64,000 nucleotides of DNA from Bifidobacterium apousia (lineage in GTDB: Bacteria; Actinomycetota; Actinomycetes; Actinomycetales; Bifidobacteriaceae). Position 1 is the stretch's first letter, and every line of letters starts with the position of its first letter. Where the stretch lies: positions 48,675 through 112,674 of the forward strand of contig NZ_VMHK01000007.1 of assembly GCF_007559275.1 (NCBI RefSeq), in the 5' to 3' direction. Under the pieces are notes generated by a model. That model ran no database searches. It worked only from the letters and a program-made list of their open reading frames with translations, and had not been told where the DNA came from. A program made the position numbers and the translations under genes. Positions 1 to 8,989 of the stretch are shown here, piece by piece.

Positions 1-266
1 CGGTCACCACTGACGACATCATCCTGGCCGGGCTGGCCTCCGCCTCCCGGGGAAGGCTGCGGCTGGTGGGCAAGCCCTTCACCCAGGAGTACTACGGCGT
101 GGGCATCAAGAAGGGCAATACCCAGCTGGCCCACAAGATCAACGCGGCCCTGGCCGACATGGAGGCCAACGGCTCCTGGCAGCGGGCGCTGGAAAACAAC
201 ACCCGGGGCACCCACTACAAACCCGACCCGCGGTTCAATCCGCCCAAGCCCACGGAAGGGGAGTGA
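1..266 (+). CDS. Glutamate/amino-acid ABC transporter substrate-binding protein, C-terminal fragment
   Basis: The reading frame is open from the window edge (codons from base 3) to the TGA at 264-266, so only about the last 87 residues are present. The fragment starts VTTDDIILAG, a phrase typical of the C-terminal lobe of glutamate/glutamine-binding proteins (SBP_bac_3), and continues with GKPFTQEYYGVGIKKGN, where the ligand pocket closes. The true start and the lipoprotein signal lie outside the window. The gluC-like permease begins 1 base after the stop, so this is the binding component of the same ABC system. The ATPase of this set is not downstream and probably lies upstream of the window. 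The family call is confident; glutamate as substrate is inferred from the gene order. Confidence 0.85.
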   Translation, partial: VTTDDIILAGLASASRGRLRLVGKPFTQEYYGVGIKKGNTQLAHKINAALADMEANGSWQRALENNTRGTHYKPDPRFNPPKPTEGE

Positions 267-267
267 G

Positions 268-945
268 ATGTCAACCATCATCGAACTGTTTTCCGACTAC
301 GACATCCCGGCAGCTTTCTGGGTCAACATCCAGTTGACCCTCTGGTCGGCCCTCTTCTCGCTGATCCTGGGCATCATCCTGGTCATCATGCGCATCTCGC
401 CCATCTCCTCCCTGCGGGCCGTCGGTCGGGGGTACGTGGAGTTCTTCCAGAACATGCCGTTGACCATCATCATGGTCTTCATGGTCCTGGGGGCCTTCGC
501 CCAGCTCAAGATCAGCTTCTCGCCGGAATTCTCCGTCAACTTCTTCTGGCTGGCGGTGACGGGCCTGTCCCTGTACACGGCGGCCTTTGTCTGCGAGTCC
601 CTGCGCTCGGGCATCAACACGGTGCCTCTGGGCCAGGCCGAGGCGGCCCGTGCCCTGGGGCTGAGCTTCTTCCAGTCGGCCTCACAGATCATTCTGCCCC
701 AGGCCTTCCGCGGTTCGGTGGCGCCCCTGGGCAACACCTTCATCGCCCTGTTGAAGAACTCAACCGTTGCCGCAGCGGCCTCCGTGGCCTCCGAGAGCTC
801 CTCCCTGATGAGTGAGATGATCGAGTTCCACGCCAACGCCATCGTGGCCATCTTCCTGATTTTCGCCTTGGGATACGTGATTCTGGTTCTGCCCATCGGG
901 GCTTTGACCACGTACCTGTCCAACAAGCTGGCAGTGAGGAGGTGA
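268..945 (+). CDS. gluC: Glutamate-type amino-acid ABC transporter permease (GluC-like)
   Basis: This 225-residue integral membrane permease belongs to the His/Glu/Gln/Arg/opine family and would form one half of the transmembrane channel. It has about five hydrophobic segments. The EAA loop that docks to the ATPase is visible near residues 122-148 (GQAEAARALGLSFFQSA, then ILPQAF). The ATG follows the binding-protein stop by one base, with GGAAGGGGAG just upstream as the ribosome site. It is followed after 6 bases by a second permease, giving the binding protein-permease-permease order of corynebacterial gluBCD. Family and role are secure; the exact amino acid is inferred. Confidence 0.85.
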   Translation: MSTIIELFSDYDIPAAFWVNIQLTLWSALFSLILGIILVIMRISPISSLRAVGRGYVEFFQNMPLTIIMVFMVLGAFAQLKISFSPEFSVNFFWLAVTGLSLYTAAFVCESLRSGINTVPLGQAEAARALGLSFFQSASQIILPQAFRGSVAPLGNTFIALLKNSTVAAAASVASESSSLMSEMIEFHANAIVAIFLIFALGYVILVLPIGALTTYLSNKLAVRR

Positions 946-951
946 GCGGCC

Positions 952-2142
952 ATGGCACAGGACAATGAGAGCTCGCTGCTCTTCGATCAGCCCGGTCCCA
1001 AGGGCCGGCGCACCATACGAATCGCCAACTGGATAGCCGCCATCATCTTTGCCGTAGTGGTCATCCTGGTGCTGATGCGGCTGCACAACCCCCCGGACGG
1101 GGAGAACCAGTTGAGCTGGGAGCTCTGGCGCCCGGCCCTGGACTATGAAGCCTGGTCGGACTTCTACCTGCCCGGGCTCTGGCTGACCATCAAGGCCTCG
1201 GTCGTTGCAGTGATCGGCTCGGTCATCTTCGGGTTCATCTTCGGCATCGGCCGTCTGCTGCCCAACGGGTTGGTCAGGGCAGTCTCAGGCATCATAGTGG
1301 AGTTCTGCCGGGCCGTTCCGGTGTTGATGATGATGATCTTCTTCTGGCGCTGGTTTGCCTTTGCCGGAATCAGCCAGGCCTCCTACTGGGCCGTCGTGTT
1401 GGGCCTGATTCTCTACAACGGCTCCGTGGTGGCTGAGCTGATCCGTTCGGGCGTGGGCAACCTGCCCAACGGCCAGCGCGAGGCCTCCCTGGCTCTGGGG
1501 CTGACCAGGACCCAGTCGCTGATGCAGATCGAGGTTCCCCAGGCCGTCTACGCCATGCTGCCCGCGGCTGTGACCCAGCTGGTCGTGGTCCTCAAGGATA
1601 CGGCACTGGGTTCCATCATCATGTACACGGATCTGCTGCAGGAATCCCGTCGTCTGGGTTCCATGTACTTCAACATCCTGCAGACCCTGGTGGTGGCCTC
1701 GGTGGTCTACTTCTTCGTCTGCTTCCTGCTGTCCCACTTCGCCCGCTGGCTGCCCAAGAAGATGCAGGAGCGCACTGCCGCCCCAGCCGACTTTGTGGAG
1801 CCGGCGGCGCCGGTGGCCATCATGGATCCCTCCAACGTCAACCAGATAGCCGTGGCCAAGGAGGTTGACGAGGACCGGTACGGCGGCGCCCCGCTGCAGT
1901 ACCACGCCCATCACCGTGGATCGAACGCCTCCATCCAGCACTGGAGGAAGACCCGCTACATCCAGGGCTATGACCGGACCCAGCCCGACACGCTGGTCGA
2001 TCCGCACAAGGCGAGCCTGGAGATTCCGGACTTCCTCAAGCCCGGACGCGGCAACCGCTCCGGTGGCGAGCAGAAAGCCGAAGACAAGACCGGGAAGGAC
2101 GGGAAAGGCGGTAGCGACAAAGACAGCAGGAACAGGAGCTGA
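952..2142 (+). CDS. gluD: Glutamate-type amino-acid ABC transporter permease (GluD-like) with long hydrophilic tail
   Basis: This is the second permease of the system, 396 residues. The first ~280 residues form the membrane domain, starting with a hydrophobic helix around residues 25-45. The EAA loop is near residues 174-198 (GQREASLALGLTRTQSLMQIEVPQA region). The remaining ~110 residues are charged and low in hydrophobicity, ending in a Lys/Asp/Gly/Ser-rich stretch (KTGKDGKGGSDKD), which is longer than most family members. The ATG is 6 bases after gluC behind GAGGAGGTGAG-like sequence. Probably co-transcribed with gluC. The tail function is unknown. Confidence 0.82.
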   Translation: MAQDNESSLLFDQPGPKGRRTIRIANWIAAIIFAVVVILVLMRLHNPPDGENQLSWELWRPALDYEAWSDFYLPGLWLTIKASVVAVIGSVIFGFIFGIGRLLPNGLVRAVSGIIVEFCRAVPVLMMMIFFWRWFAFAGISQASYWAVVLGLILYNGSVVAELIRSGVGNLPNGQREASLALGLTRTQSLMQIEVPQAVYAMLPAAVTQLVVVLKDTALGSIIMYTDLLQESRRLGSMYFNILQTLVVASVVYFFVCFLLSHFARWLPKKMQERTAAPADFVEPAAPVAIMDPSNVNQIAVAKEVDEDRYGGAPLQYHAHHRGSNASIQHWRKTRYIQGYDRTQPDTLVDPHKASLEIPDFLKPGRGNRSGGEQKAEDKTGKDGKGGSDKDSRNRS

Positions 2143-2178
2143 CGAAGAGCTCCCGGCCGCTTTGTTGCCTGGACGGAG

Positions 2179-2193
2179 CCGGCCTCCGGCCGG
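2179..2193 (+). terminator. Short GC-rich hairpin after gluD
   Basis: CCGGCC-TCC-GGCCGG is a perfect 6-bp stem with a 3-base loop between gluD and the helicase gene. There is no T-run after it, so it may only be a weak or factor-assisted terminator. Confidence 0.3.
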
Positions 2194-2225
2194 ACTTGTG
2201 TGCCTTGCCGGATAGACTGGTGGAC

Positions 2226-4829
2226 ATGGTCCAAGAACATGCTGATTCCTCAACCGCCCCAACCGACCAGCCTCCCTCCCTGGGCGACCTGGTCCCCGAG
2301 GCGGGAGGCCCCCGCAACCTGACCGAGGATCAGATCTACGACCGCTTCTTCTCCTGGGTGGCTTCCCGGGGCATCACCCCCTGGCCGCACCAGGAGGAGG
2401 CCGTCCTCTCCCTGGTTTCTGGCGACCATGTGATTCTGTCGACCCCGACCGGCTCGGGAAAGTCCATGGTGGCCCTGGCCATGCATTTCATCGCCCTGTG
2501 CACAGGGCGGCGCTCCTATTACACGGCCCCCATCAAGGCCTTGGTCTCCGAGAAGTTCTTCGACCTGGTCTCGGTTCTGGGCCGCGACCGGGTAGGCATG
2601 ATCACCGGCGACACCCATATCAACACGGATGCCCCGGTCATCTGCTGCACTGCCGAGATCCTGGCCAACCAGGCGCTCAGGGAGGGTCGCCATGCCGATA
2701 TCGGCTGCGTGGCCATGGATGAGTTCCACTATTACGGGGACCCGGACCGAGGCTGGGCCTGGCAGGTGCCCCTGCTGACCCTGCCCGATGTGCAGTTCCT
2801 GCTCATGTCGGCCACCCTGGGCGACGTGGATCAGATCGCCGTGGACCTGGAGCGCAAAACCGGGGTGGGTGTGGACATCGTCGCCGATGCCCCACGACCG
2901 GTGCCTCTGGACTACCGGTATGTGGACACCCCATTGCCCAACACTGTGGAGTCCTTGCTGGCCGATGGGGATTCGCCGGTCTACATTGTTCACTTCTCCC
3001 AGGATGCCGCCCTGGAGACGGCCCAGGCCCTGTCCAGCACGGGGGTCTCCGACCGGGGACAGCGGGACCGGATCAAGGAGGCCATGGCCGGCACCCGCTT
3101 CACCACGGCCTTCGGTAGGATTCTGCAGCGCTTGTTGCGCACCGGGGTCGGGGTCCACCATGCGGGCATGCTGCCCCGGTATCGGCGTCTGGTGGAGCAG
3201 CTGGCCCAGGATGGCCTTCTGCCGGTCATCTGTGGCACGGACACCCTGGGGGTCGGCATCAATGTGCCCATCCACACGGTCCTGCTGACCGGGCTGACCA
3301 AGTTCGACGGCTACAGGATGCGTCGCCTGAGGGCTCGGGAATTCCACCAGATTGCTGGCAGGGCCGGGCGCATGGGCTTCGATACCAGCGGGCTGGTCGT
3401 GGCCGAGGCCCCCGAATACGAGATAGAGAACGCCAGGGCCGTGGCCAAGGCGGGCAACGACCCCAAGAAGCTCAAGCGGATCAAACGCAAGAAGCCCCAG
3501 GAGGGGTTTGTCACCTGGGGCAAGGGAACCTTCGACAAGCTGATCGAGGCCCGTCCCGAGACCCTGACGCCGCACCTGAAGATCTCCCATGCCATGGTGC
3601 TCAACGAGGTCGACCAGGGCGGTGATGCCAGGAGACGGGTCGAGGACCTGATCGAGGACTCCTGTCAGACCCCGCAGCAGAAGGAGCATCTCCAGGACCG
3701 GGCCGACGAGATCTTCCAGACCCTGACCGACACCGGGGTCATCGAGACCGAACGAAACCCCGACGGCGGCCTGGACTACTTCACGACCGTGGACCTGCCC
3801 GAGGACTTCGCCCTGGACCAGCCCCTCTCGCCCTTCCTGCTGGCCGCCCTGGAGCTGCTGGATCCCGAGGACCCTGACTACGACATGAATCTGCTCTCCA
3901 TGGTCGAGGCCACCCTGGAGGATCCCCGGCAGATACTCAAGGCCCAGCAGCGGCAGGCCCGCGACGCGGCCATCCAGCAGATGAAGGAGGATGGCCTGGA
4001 GTACGAGGAACGGATGGAACGCCTGCAGGAGGTGACCTGGCCCAAGCCCCTGGAGGAGCTGCTGGGGGAGGCCTTCGACCGCTACCGTCGGGACGTTCCC
4101 TGGGCCAACGACTATGAGATCCACCCCAAGTCCGTTCTGCGGGACATGATCGAGACGGCCTCGGACTTCAACGGCTACATCGCCCGCTACGGAATATCCC
4201 GATCGGAGGGGACCCTGCTGCGCTATCTGTCCGATGCCTATCGGGCGCTCAGCAGGACGGTTCCCGAAGAGTTCATGGATGAGCGGCTGGAGGACATCCT
4301 GGCCTGGCTGGGACTTATAGTGCGCTCGGTGGATTCCAGCCTGGTGGATGAGTGGGAGGCCGCGGGCAGGGCTGAACATGGCGAGGTCGCAAGCGGCCTG
4401 GATGCCGCTCCGCCCAAGGTGGAGAACCAGGTGGTGGCGGACCGGCGGGGACTGACCCTGCTGGTGCGCAACGCCATGTTCCAGCGGGTGGAGCTGGTTG
4501 CCGCCGACCGGCCGGAGGCCCTGGCCGACCTGGATGCGGACTGGGGATACGGTCTGCGGGCCTGGAGCGACGTGCTGGACGACCTCTACGAGGATCATGA
4601 GCAGATCCTGACCGATGCCCAGGCCAGATCCACGGACTTCTTCAGCCTGGATGACCGGGACGAGCGTCAGGGGCACACCTGGCGGGTCCGGCAGATCTTC
4701 GATGATGCCGAGGGGGAGCGCGACTGGGGCATCGCAGGCATCGTGGACCTGGATGCCACCCAGGAGAGCGGCCAGGCGGTGTTCAAGGAATACCGGGTGG
4801 GTCCCATCGAGGAACTGATGGACCTCTAG
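2226..4829 (+). CDS. DExH-box RNA helicase with C-terminal DUF3516-type region
   Basis: This large superfamily 2 helicase has 867 residues from the ATG at 2226. Walker A (STPTGSGKS) lies around residues 72-80. Motif II is DEFH (AMDEFHYYGDPDRGW), motif III is LMSATLGD, and motif VI is HQIAGRAGRMG. The long C-terminal half matches the layout of actinobacterial helicases with a DUF3516 domain, annotated as RNA helicases and related in core to Ski2/Mtr4-type proteins. An in-frame TTG at 2196 and a GTG at 2220 would give slightly longer forms; the ATG is preferred. It is convergent with the downstream ABC genes (10-base gap). The helicase class is certain; the RNA substrate is family knowledge only. 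Confidence 0.85.
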   Translation: MVQEHADSSTAPTDQPPSLGDLVPEAGGPRNLTEDQIYDRFFSWVASRGITPWPHQEEAVLSLVSGDHVILSTPTGSGKSMVALAMHFIALCTGRRSYYTAPIKALVSEKFFDLVSVLGRDRVGMITGDTHINTDAPVICCTAEILANQALREGRHADIGCVAMDEFHYYGDPDRGWAWQVPLLTLPDVQFLLMSATLGDVDQIAVDLERKTGVGVDIVADAPRPVPLDYRYVDTPLPNTVESLLADGDSPVYIVHFSQDAALETAQALSSTGVSDRGQRDRIKEAMAGTRFTTAFGRILQRLLRTGVGVHHAGMLPRYRRLVEQLAQDGLLPVICGTDTLGVGINVPIHTVLLTGLTKFDGYRMRRLRAREFHQIAGRAGRMGFDTSGLVVAEAPEYEIENARAVAKAGNDPKKLKRIKRKKPQEGFVTWGKGTFDKLIEARPETLTPHLKISHAMVLNEVDQGGDARRRVEDLIEDSCQTPQQKEHLQDRADEIFQTLTDTGVIETERNPDGGLDYFTTVDLPEDFALDQPLSPFLLAALELLDPEDPDYDMNLLSMVEATLEDPRQILKAQQRQARDAAIQQMKEDGLEYEERMERLQEVTWPKPLEELLGEAFDRYRRDVPWANDYEIHPKSVLRDMIETASDFNGYIARYGISRSEGTLLRYLSDAYRALSRTVPEEFMDERLEDILAWLGLIVRSVDSSLVDEWEAAGRAEHGEVASGLDAAPPKVENQVVADRRGLTLLVRNAMFQRVELVAADRPEALADLDADWGYGLRAWSDVLDDLYEDHEQILTDAQARSTDFFSLDDRDERQGHTWRVRQIFDDAEGERDWGIAGIVDLDATQESGQAVFKEYRVGPIEELMDL

Positions 4830-4839
4830 ACCCGGATCC

Positions 4840-5655
4840 TTAGAGGACCTTGGAGAGGAAGGACTGCAGCCGAGGGCTCTGCGGGTGGCCGAAGATCTGC
4901 TCGGGCGTGCCCTCCTCCTCGATGATCCCGGCATCGGTGAAGATCACCCTGGAGGAGACCTCCCGTGCAAAGGCCATCTCGTGGGTGACCAGAATCATGG
5001 TCATGCCGCCCTCTGCCAGGGAGCGGATGACTTCAAGCACGTCGCCCACCATCTCCGGATCCAGGGCCGAGGTGGCCTCGTCGAAGAGCATGATGTCCGG
5101 GTGCATGGCCAGGGCGCGGGCGATGGCCACACGCTGCTGCTGCCCGCCTGACAGATCCGTGGGCCGCGCGTCCGCCTTTTCCTGAAGCCCTACGGTCTCC
5201 AGCAGGTCCAGGGCCTGCTGCCGGGCATCCTCCTTGGGTGTCTTGTGCAGCATGTGGGGGGCCAGCGTGATGTTGTCGGCCACGCTCATGTTGGGGAAGA
5301 GGTTGAAGTGCTGGAAGACCATGCCCACGTGCTCGCGCAGCTTGTCGATGTTGGTCTTGGGATCGGAAATGTCGATTCCATAGACGCTGATGGTTCCCGA
5401 GGTCGGCATCTCCAGGGCGTTGATGCAGCGCAGCAGGGTGGACTTGCCTGCGCCCGAGGGGCCGATGATGGAGATGACCTCGCCCGGCTTGACCTCCATG
5501 TCGATCCCTTTGAGGACCTCGGTGTCGCCGTAGCGCTTGTGCAGGTCGCGGATGGATACGGCCGCCTGGGAAGTTCCCTGGTTGAGGCGACTTTGGTTCT
5601 GGCGGATGCGACGGGTCAGTCGTCCGGTGTCCATGTCCGGGTCCTCGAAGTTCAT
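4840..5655 (-). CDS. Polar amino-acid ABC transporter ATP-binding protein
   Basis: This 271-residue ABC ATPase of the GlnQ/HisP class energises uptake by the adjacent binding-protein/permease fusion. Walker A is GPSGAGKS (residues 65-72), the signature LSGGQQQ is at 169-175, and Walker [14 protein letters not shown] starts near residue 188, followed by the switch His in VTHEMAF. An N-terminal extension of about 30 residues precedes the usual start of the fold ([11 protein letters not shown]). Its start overlaps the stop of the upstream fusion gene by 4 bases (ATGA), indicating translational coupling. The ATPase class is certain; glutamine or another polar amino acid as substrate is inferred. 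Confidence 0.88.
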   Translation of the reverse strand: MNFEDPDMDTGRLTRRIRQNQSRLNQGTSQAAVSIRDLHKRYGDTEVLKGIDMEVKPGEVISIIGPSGAGKSTLLRCINALEMPTSGTISVYGIDISDPKTNIDKLREHVGMVFQHFNLFPNMSVADNITLAPHMLHKTPKEDARQQALDLLETVGLQEKADARPTDLSGGQQQRVAIARALAMHPDIMLFDEATSALDPEMVGDVLEVIRSLAEGGMTMILVTHEMAFAREVSSRVIFTDAGIIEEEGTPEQIFGHPQSPRLQSFLSKVL

Positions 5656-7166
5656 CGATGCAGCCTCCTATCGAGCATATTGGCCATCCAGGTCAGGGCG
5701 CTGATGGCGACGAAGTAGATGACGCCCACCATGAACAGGGTCTCGGTCACGCGGAAGTTGGCCGCGTAGATCTGCTGGGCCTGGTAGAGCAGCTCGCCGA
5801 AGCCGATGGCCAGCAGCAGGGAGGAGTCCTTGAGCATGATGACCAGCTGGTTGATGATGGAGGGCGTGGCGAATCTGACGGCCTGGGGCAGGATGACCCG
5901 ACGCAGGGCCATGCGACGTGTCAGGCCCAGGCTGCGGGCTCCCTCCATCTGCCCGACATCCACCGACTCGATGGCCCCGCGCACGATCTCCACCAGGTAG
6001 GCTCCGGAGTTGAGGGACAGTGTCAGTGCGCCGGCCAGCCAGATGCTGATGCGGTGACCGATCAGCTGGGGGACGCCCAGGTAGAAGAAGAAGGCCCAGA
6101 CCAGGACGGGTGTGCCCCTGAAGACCGCCACGTAGATCCGGGCGATCCAGGACAGTATCCGATTGGGGCTGATCCGCCACAGTCCCAGGATGATGCCGAT
6201 GGCCAGGGCGATGACGAAGGATATGGCTGTGATGGCCAGGGTGTTGCGCAGGCCTAGCATCAGGGAGGGGAAGGCCTGGCGGACCAGCTCGAAGAATCCT
6301 GGCCTGGAGGCGGGGGCGCTCTTGCTGGACTGGCCGCTGCCCACATAGGAATCGACCAGCTGTTTATAGCTGCCGTCGGCCTTCATCTTGGCCAGACCCT
6401 CGTTGAAAGCGGCCACGAACTCCTTGTTCTCGCCCTTGCGGACGGCCGCCCCGTAGGAGGCACCAGGCTCCTTCTTGGTCACGGTCTTCAGCCCGTTGCC
6501 CTGGGCGATGCCGTAGGCCAGGACCGGGTAGTCGTCAATGACCGCCTGGGCATTGCCGGACTTGACCATCTCGTACATGGTGGAGGACTGGTCCACCGCC
6601 TTGACGGTGAAACCGTACTGGGCCGCCCGCTGCTTGGCGAAAGCCTCGCCCTCGCTGCCGGTTTTGACGGCCACCACGGTGCCTCGAAGATCCTTGTAGC
6701 TGTGGATCTGGTCGTTGTCCTTGGCAATGGCCATCTGCACGCCGGAGTCGAAATAGGGGTCGGTGAAGTCGTAGACCTGCTTGCGCTGGTCGGTGATGGT
6801 CATGCCGGCTATGACCACATCGGCCTGCTGGGAGTTCAAGGCCTGGAGGGCGGCGTTGAAGCCCAGGGACTGGATCTGCACCGAGAACCCCTCGATGTCG
6901 GCGATCTTGCGGATCAGATCCATGTCGATGCCGACCAGCTTGCCGGAGGAGTCGCGGAATTCGAAGGGGGCAAAGGTGGTGTCGGTGGCGACGCGGAAGG
7001 TGCGTCCGTGGACCGCCTGCGCGGCGGGTGAGTCCTGGGCCGCCTGCGCCGGCGTGGCCAGGGGGGCGACAATCAGGGCTGAGAGCCCCAGGACCAGGGC
7101 AAGCAGGCCCATGGCCCACCTGCCTGGACCCGATGTCCATCCCTGGCGAACATGCTTGGCGATCAC
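5652..7166 (-). CDS. Amino-acid ABC transporter binding-protein/permease fusion
   Basis: One 504-residue chain joins two transport parts. Residues ~17-42 form a signal/anchor helix ending ATPAQAAQ. Residues ~50-270 are an SBP_bac_3 ligand-binding domain ([39 protein letters not shown]). Residues ~290-504 are a His/Glu/Gln permease with an EAA loop ([25 protein letters not shown]). This tethers the receptor to the channel, as in lactococcal GlnP. The start is GTG with AAGGAG 8 bases upstream. It forms an operon with the overlapping ATPase gene. The architecture is certain; glutamine/glutamate specificity is inferred. Confidence 0.88.
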   Translation of the reverse strand: MIAKHVRQGWTSGPGRWAMGLLALVLGLSALIVAPLATPAQAAQDSPAAQAVHGRTFRVATDTTFAPFEFRDSSGKLVGIDMDLIRKIADIEGFSVQIQSLGFNAALQALNSQQADVVIAGMTITDQRKQVYDFTDPYFDSGVQMAIAKDNDQIHSYKDLRGTVVAVKTGSEGEAFAKQRAAQYGFTVKAVDQSSTMYEMVKSGNAQAVIDDYPVLAYGIAQGNGLKTVTKKEPGASYGAAVRKGENKEFVAAFNEGLAKMKADGSYKQLVDSYVGSGQSSKSAPASRPGFFELVRQAFPSLMLGLRNTLAITAISFVIALAIGIILGLWRISPNRILSWIARIYVAVFRGTPVLVWAFFFYLGVPQLIGHRISIWLAGALTLSLNSGAYLVEIVRGAIESVDVGQMEGARSLGLTRRMALRRVILPQAVRFATPSIINQLVIMLKDSSLLLAIGFGELLYQAQQIYAANFRVTETLFMVGVIYFVAISALTWMANMLDRRLHR

Positions 7167-7409
7167 TGGCGATTCTCCTTATTGCTCCTACTGTGCCGGT
7201 CCCGGTTTTTCATGGGCCTACCTGAAGATGTTCAGGCGGATGACCAGTAAACTGTACACACACCGGGTTTCCGGGACCCAACTACGCGCTGGGCGATACG
7301 GTCATATAGGTTTCCAGTCTAGCGCGTTCGTCTTGCTGTTTGTGGCAGGCGCAGGCCTATGCTGGTGAAGGCGGGGAGCCATAGGGCCCCGAGGAATGAG
7401 GTATTGCAG

Positions 7410-8804
7410 ATGGTTGATGATCTCTTCCAGGCGGCGGATCCCCCCGAGGAGCACACTCTGCCTCTGGCGGTCAGGATGCGGCCCAGGAGCCTGGACGAGG
7501 TGGTCGGCCAGGACAAGGTCACGGCTCCTGGAACCCCCTTGGAGCGGCTGGCTCGGTCGGATCCGAACAACCGCCTGACGGCTCCCAGCTCGGTCATTCT
7601 TTTCGGACCTCCCGGGGTGGGCAAGACCACCCTGGCCTACATCGTCGCCCGACAGTCCGGGCGGCATTTCGAGGAGCTTTCGGCCGTCACCTCGGGGGTC
7701 AAGGAGGTCCGGCAGGTCCTCGCCCAGGCCCGGGAGCGGCTGGTCAGCCAGGGGCAGGAGACGGTCCTCTTCATCGATGAGGTCCACCGCTTTTCCAAGT
7801 CCCAGCAGGACGCCCTGCTGCCCAGCGTGGAGAACCGGGATGTGACTTTCATCGCAGCCACCACGGAGAATCCCAGCTTTTCGGTCATTGCGCCCCTGCT
7901 TTCGCGCTCGGTGGTGGTCAAGTTGGAGACCTTGGACGACCAGGACCTTGCCAAGCTGGTCCGCCGGGCTGTCAAGGACCAGCGGGGGCTCAAGGACCAG
8001 GTGCGGCTGGATCCGGCGGCTTTGGACCAGATCGTGCGTTTTTCGGGGGGTGACGCCCGCCGGGCCCTGACCATTCTGGAGGCTGCGGCCGGGGCTGTCA
8101 CCGAGGGCGTGCCTCGTGCCAAGGGGGCGCGTCGGCCCCTGATCAATGCCAAGGTGGTCTCCTCGGTCATGGACGTAGCCGCTGTCCGCTATGACAAGAA
8201 GGGCGACGACCACTATGACGTGGCCTCGGCCTTCATCAAGTCCATGCGGGGTTCCGACGTGGATGCGGCCCTGCACTACCTGGCTCGGATGATCCGGGCT
8301 GGCGAGGACCCGCGTTTCATCGCCCGACGGATCATGATCGCCTCCGCCGAGGAGGTGGGCATGGCCTCTCCGGAGGTGCTGGAGATCGCGGTCGCGGCTG
8401 CCCAGGCCGTGGCCATGGTGGGCATGCCAGAGGCCAGGCTGATCCTGGCTGAGGCAGTCATCGCCGTGGCCACTGCGCCCAAGTCCAACGCCTCTTACAT
8501 GGCCATCAACCAGGCCCTGGAGGACGTGGACGCCGGGCATATCGGCCAGGTTCCCCTGCACCTGCGCAATGCCCCCACCAAACTGATGAAGGCCTGGGGC
8601 AACCATGAGGGCTATCAGTATGCCCATGATGCCCCGGATGCGGTGGCGCCCCAGCAGTACATGCCGGACGAACTGGTCGGGCGACGCTACTATCACCCCA
8701 ATGACCGGGGCTATGAGCGTCAGCTGGGTCCCCGTCTGGAGGCCATCAGGGCCATCCTGGACAGGGCCGCCGGACCGGAGGGAAACGCCGGGTCTGGGCA
8801 ATGA
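7410..8804 (+). CDS. rarA: Replication-associated recombination protein A (RarA/MgsA), AAA+ ATPase
   Basis: RarA is a clamp-loader-like AAA+ ATPase acting at stalled replication forks. This copy has 464 residues from the ATG at 7410, chosen because GAGG lies 8 bases upstream; an upstream in-frame start at 7359 would add 17 residues without a clear ribosome site. Walker A is GPPGVGKT (residues 66-73), Walker B is LFIDEVHRFSKSQQDALLP, and sensor 1 is FIAATTENPSF. The C-terminal region has the family's tetramerisation/DUF2075-like features (SYMAINQALEDV, LHLRNAPTKLMK). Divergent from the amino-acid ABC operon; transcribed alone. Confidence 0.93.
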   Translation: MVDDLFQAADPPEEHTLPLAVRMRPRSLDEVVGQDKVTAPGTPLERLARSDPNNRLTAPSSVILFGPPGVGKTTLAYIVARQSGRHFEELSAVTSGVKEVRQVLAQARERLVSQGQETVLFIDEVHRFSKSQQDALLPSVENRDVTFIAATTENPSFSVIAPLLSRSVVVKLETLDDQDLAKLVRRAVKDQRGLKDQVRLDPAALDQIVRFSGGDARRALTILEAAAGAVTEGVPRAKGARRPLINAKVVSSVMDVAAVRYDKKGDDHYDVASAFIKSMRGSDVDAALHYLARMIRAGEDPRFIARRIMIASAEEVGMASPEVLEIAVAAAQAVAMVGMPEARLILAEAVIAVATAPKSNASYMAINQALEDVDAGHIGQVPLHLRNAPTKLMKAWGNHEGYQYAHDAPDAVAPQQYMPDELVGRRYYHPNDRGYERQLGPRLEAIRAILDRAAGPEGNAGSGQ

Positions 8805-8989
8805 CCGTCCAGACTCCTATACTGGGCACCCAATAGACGTTGAGCAGCCACACAATGACCGAAACGCCGCAGGGTCCAGGCCTTCCATAGTGACGGTCGC
8901 CATGCTCCCAGAAGGAGCCTGTCGCCGTCGGCGGGTCTGGCATGGACACATGGGGCATGCCTGCCTCATGGACGGGCGCGAGGGTGACG

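Noticed and set aside
7282..7293. CTACGCGCTGGG resembling the LacI operator
   Set aside because: Only one half matches; it is not palindromic and is not next to a related gene.
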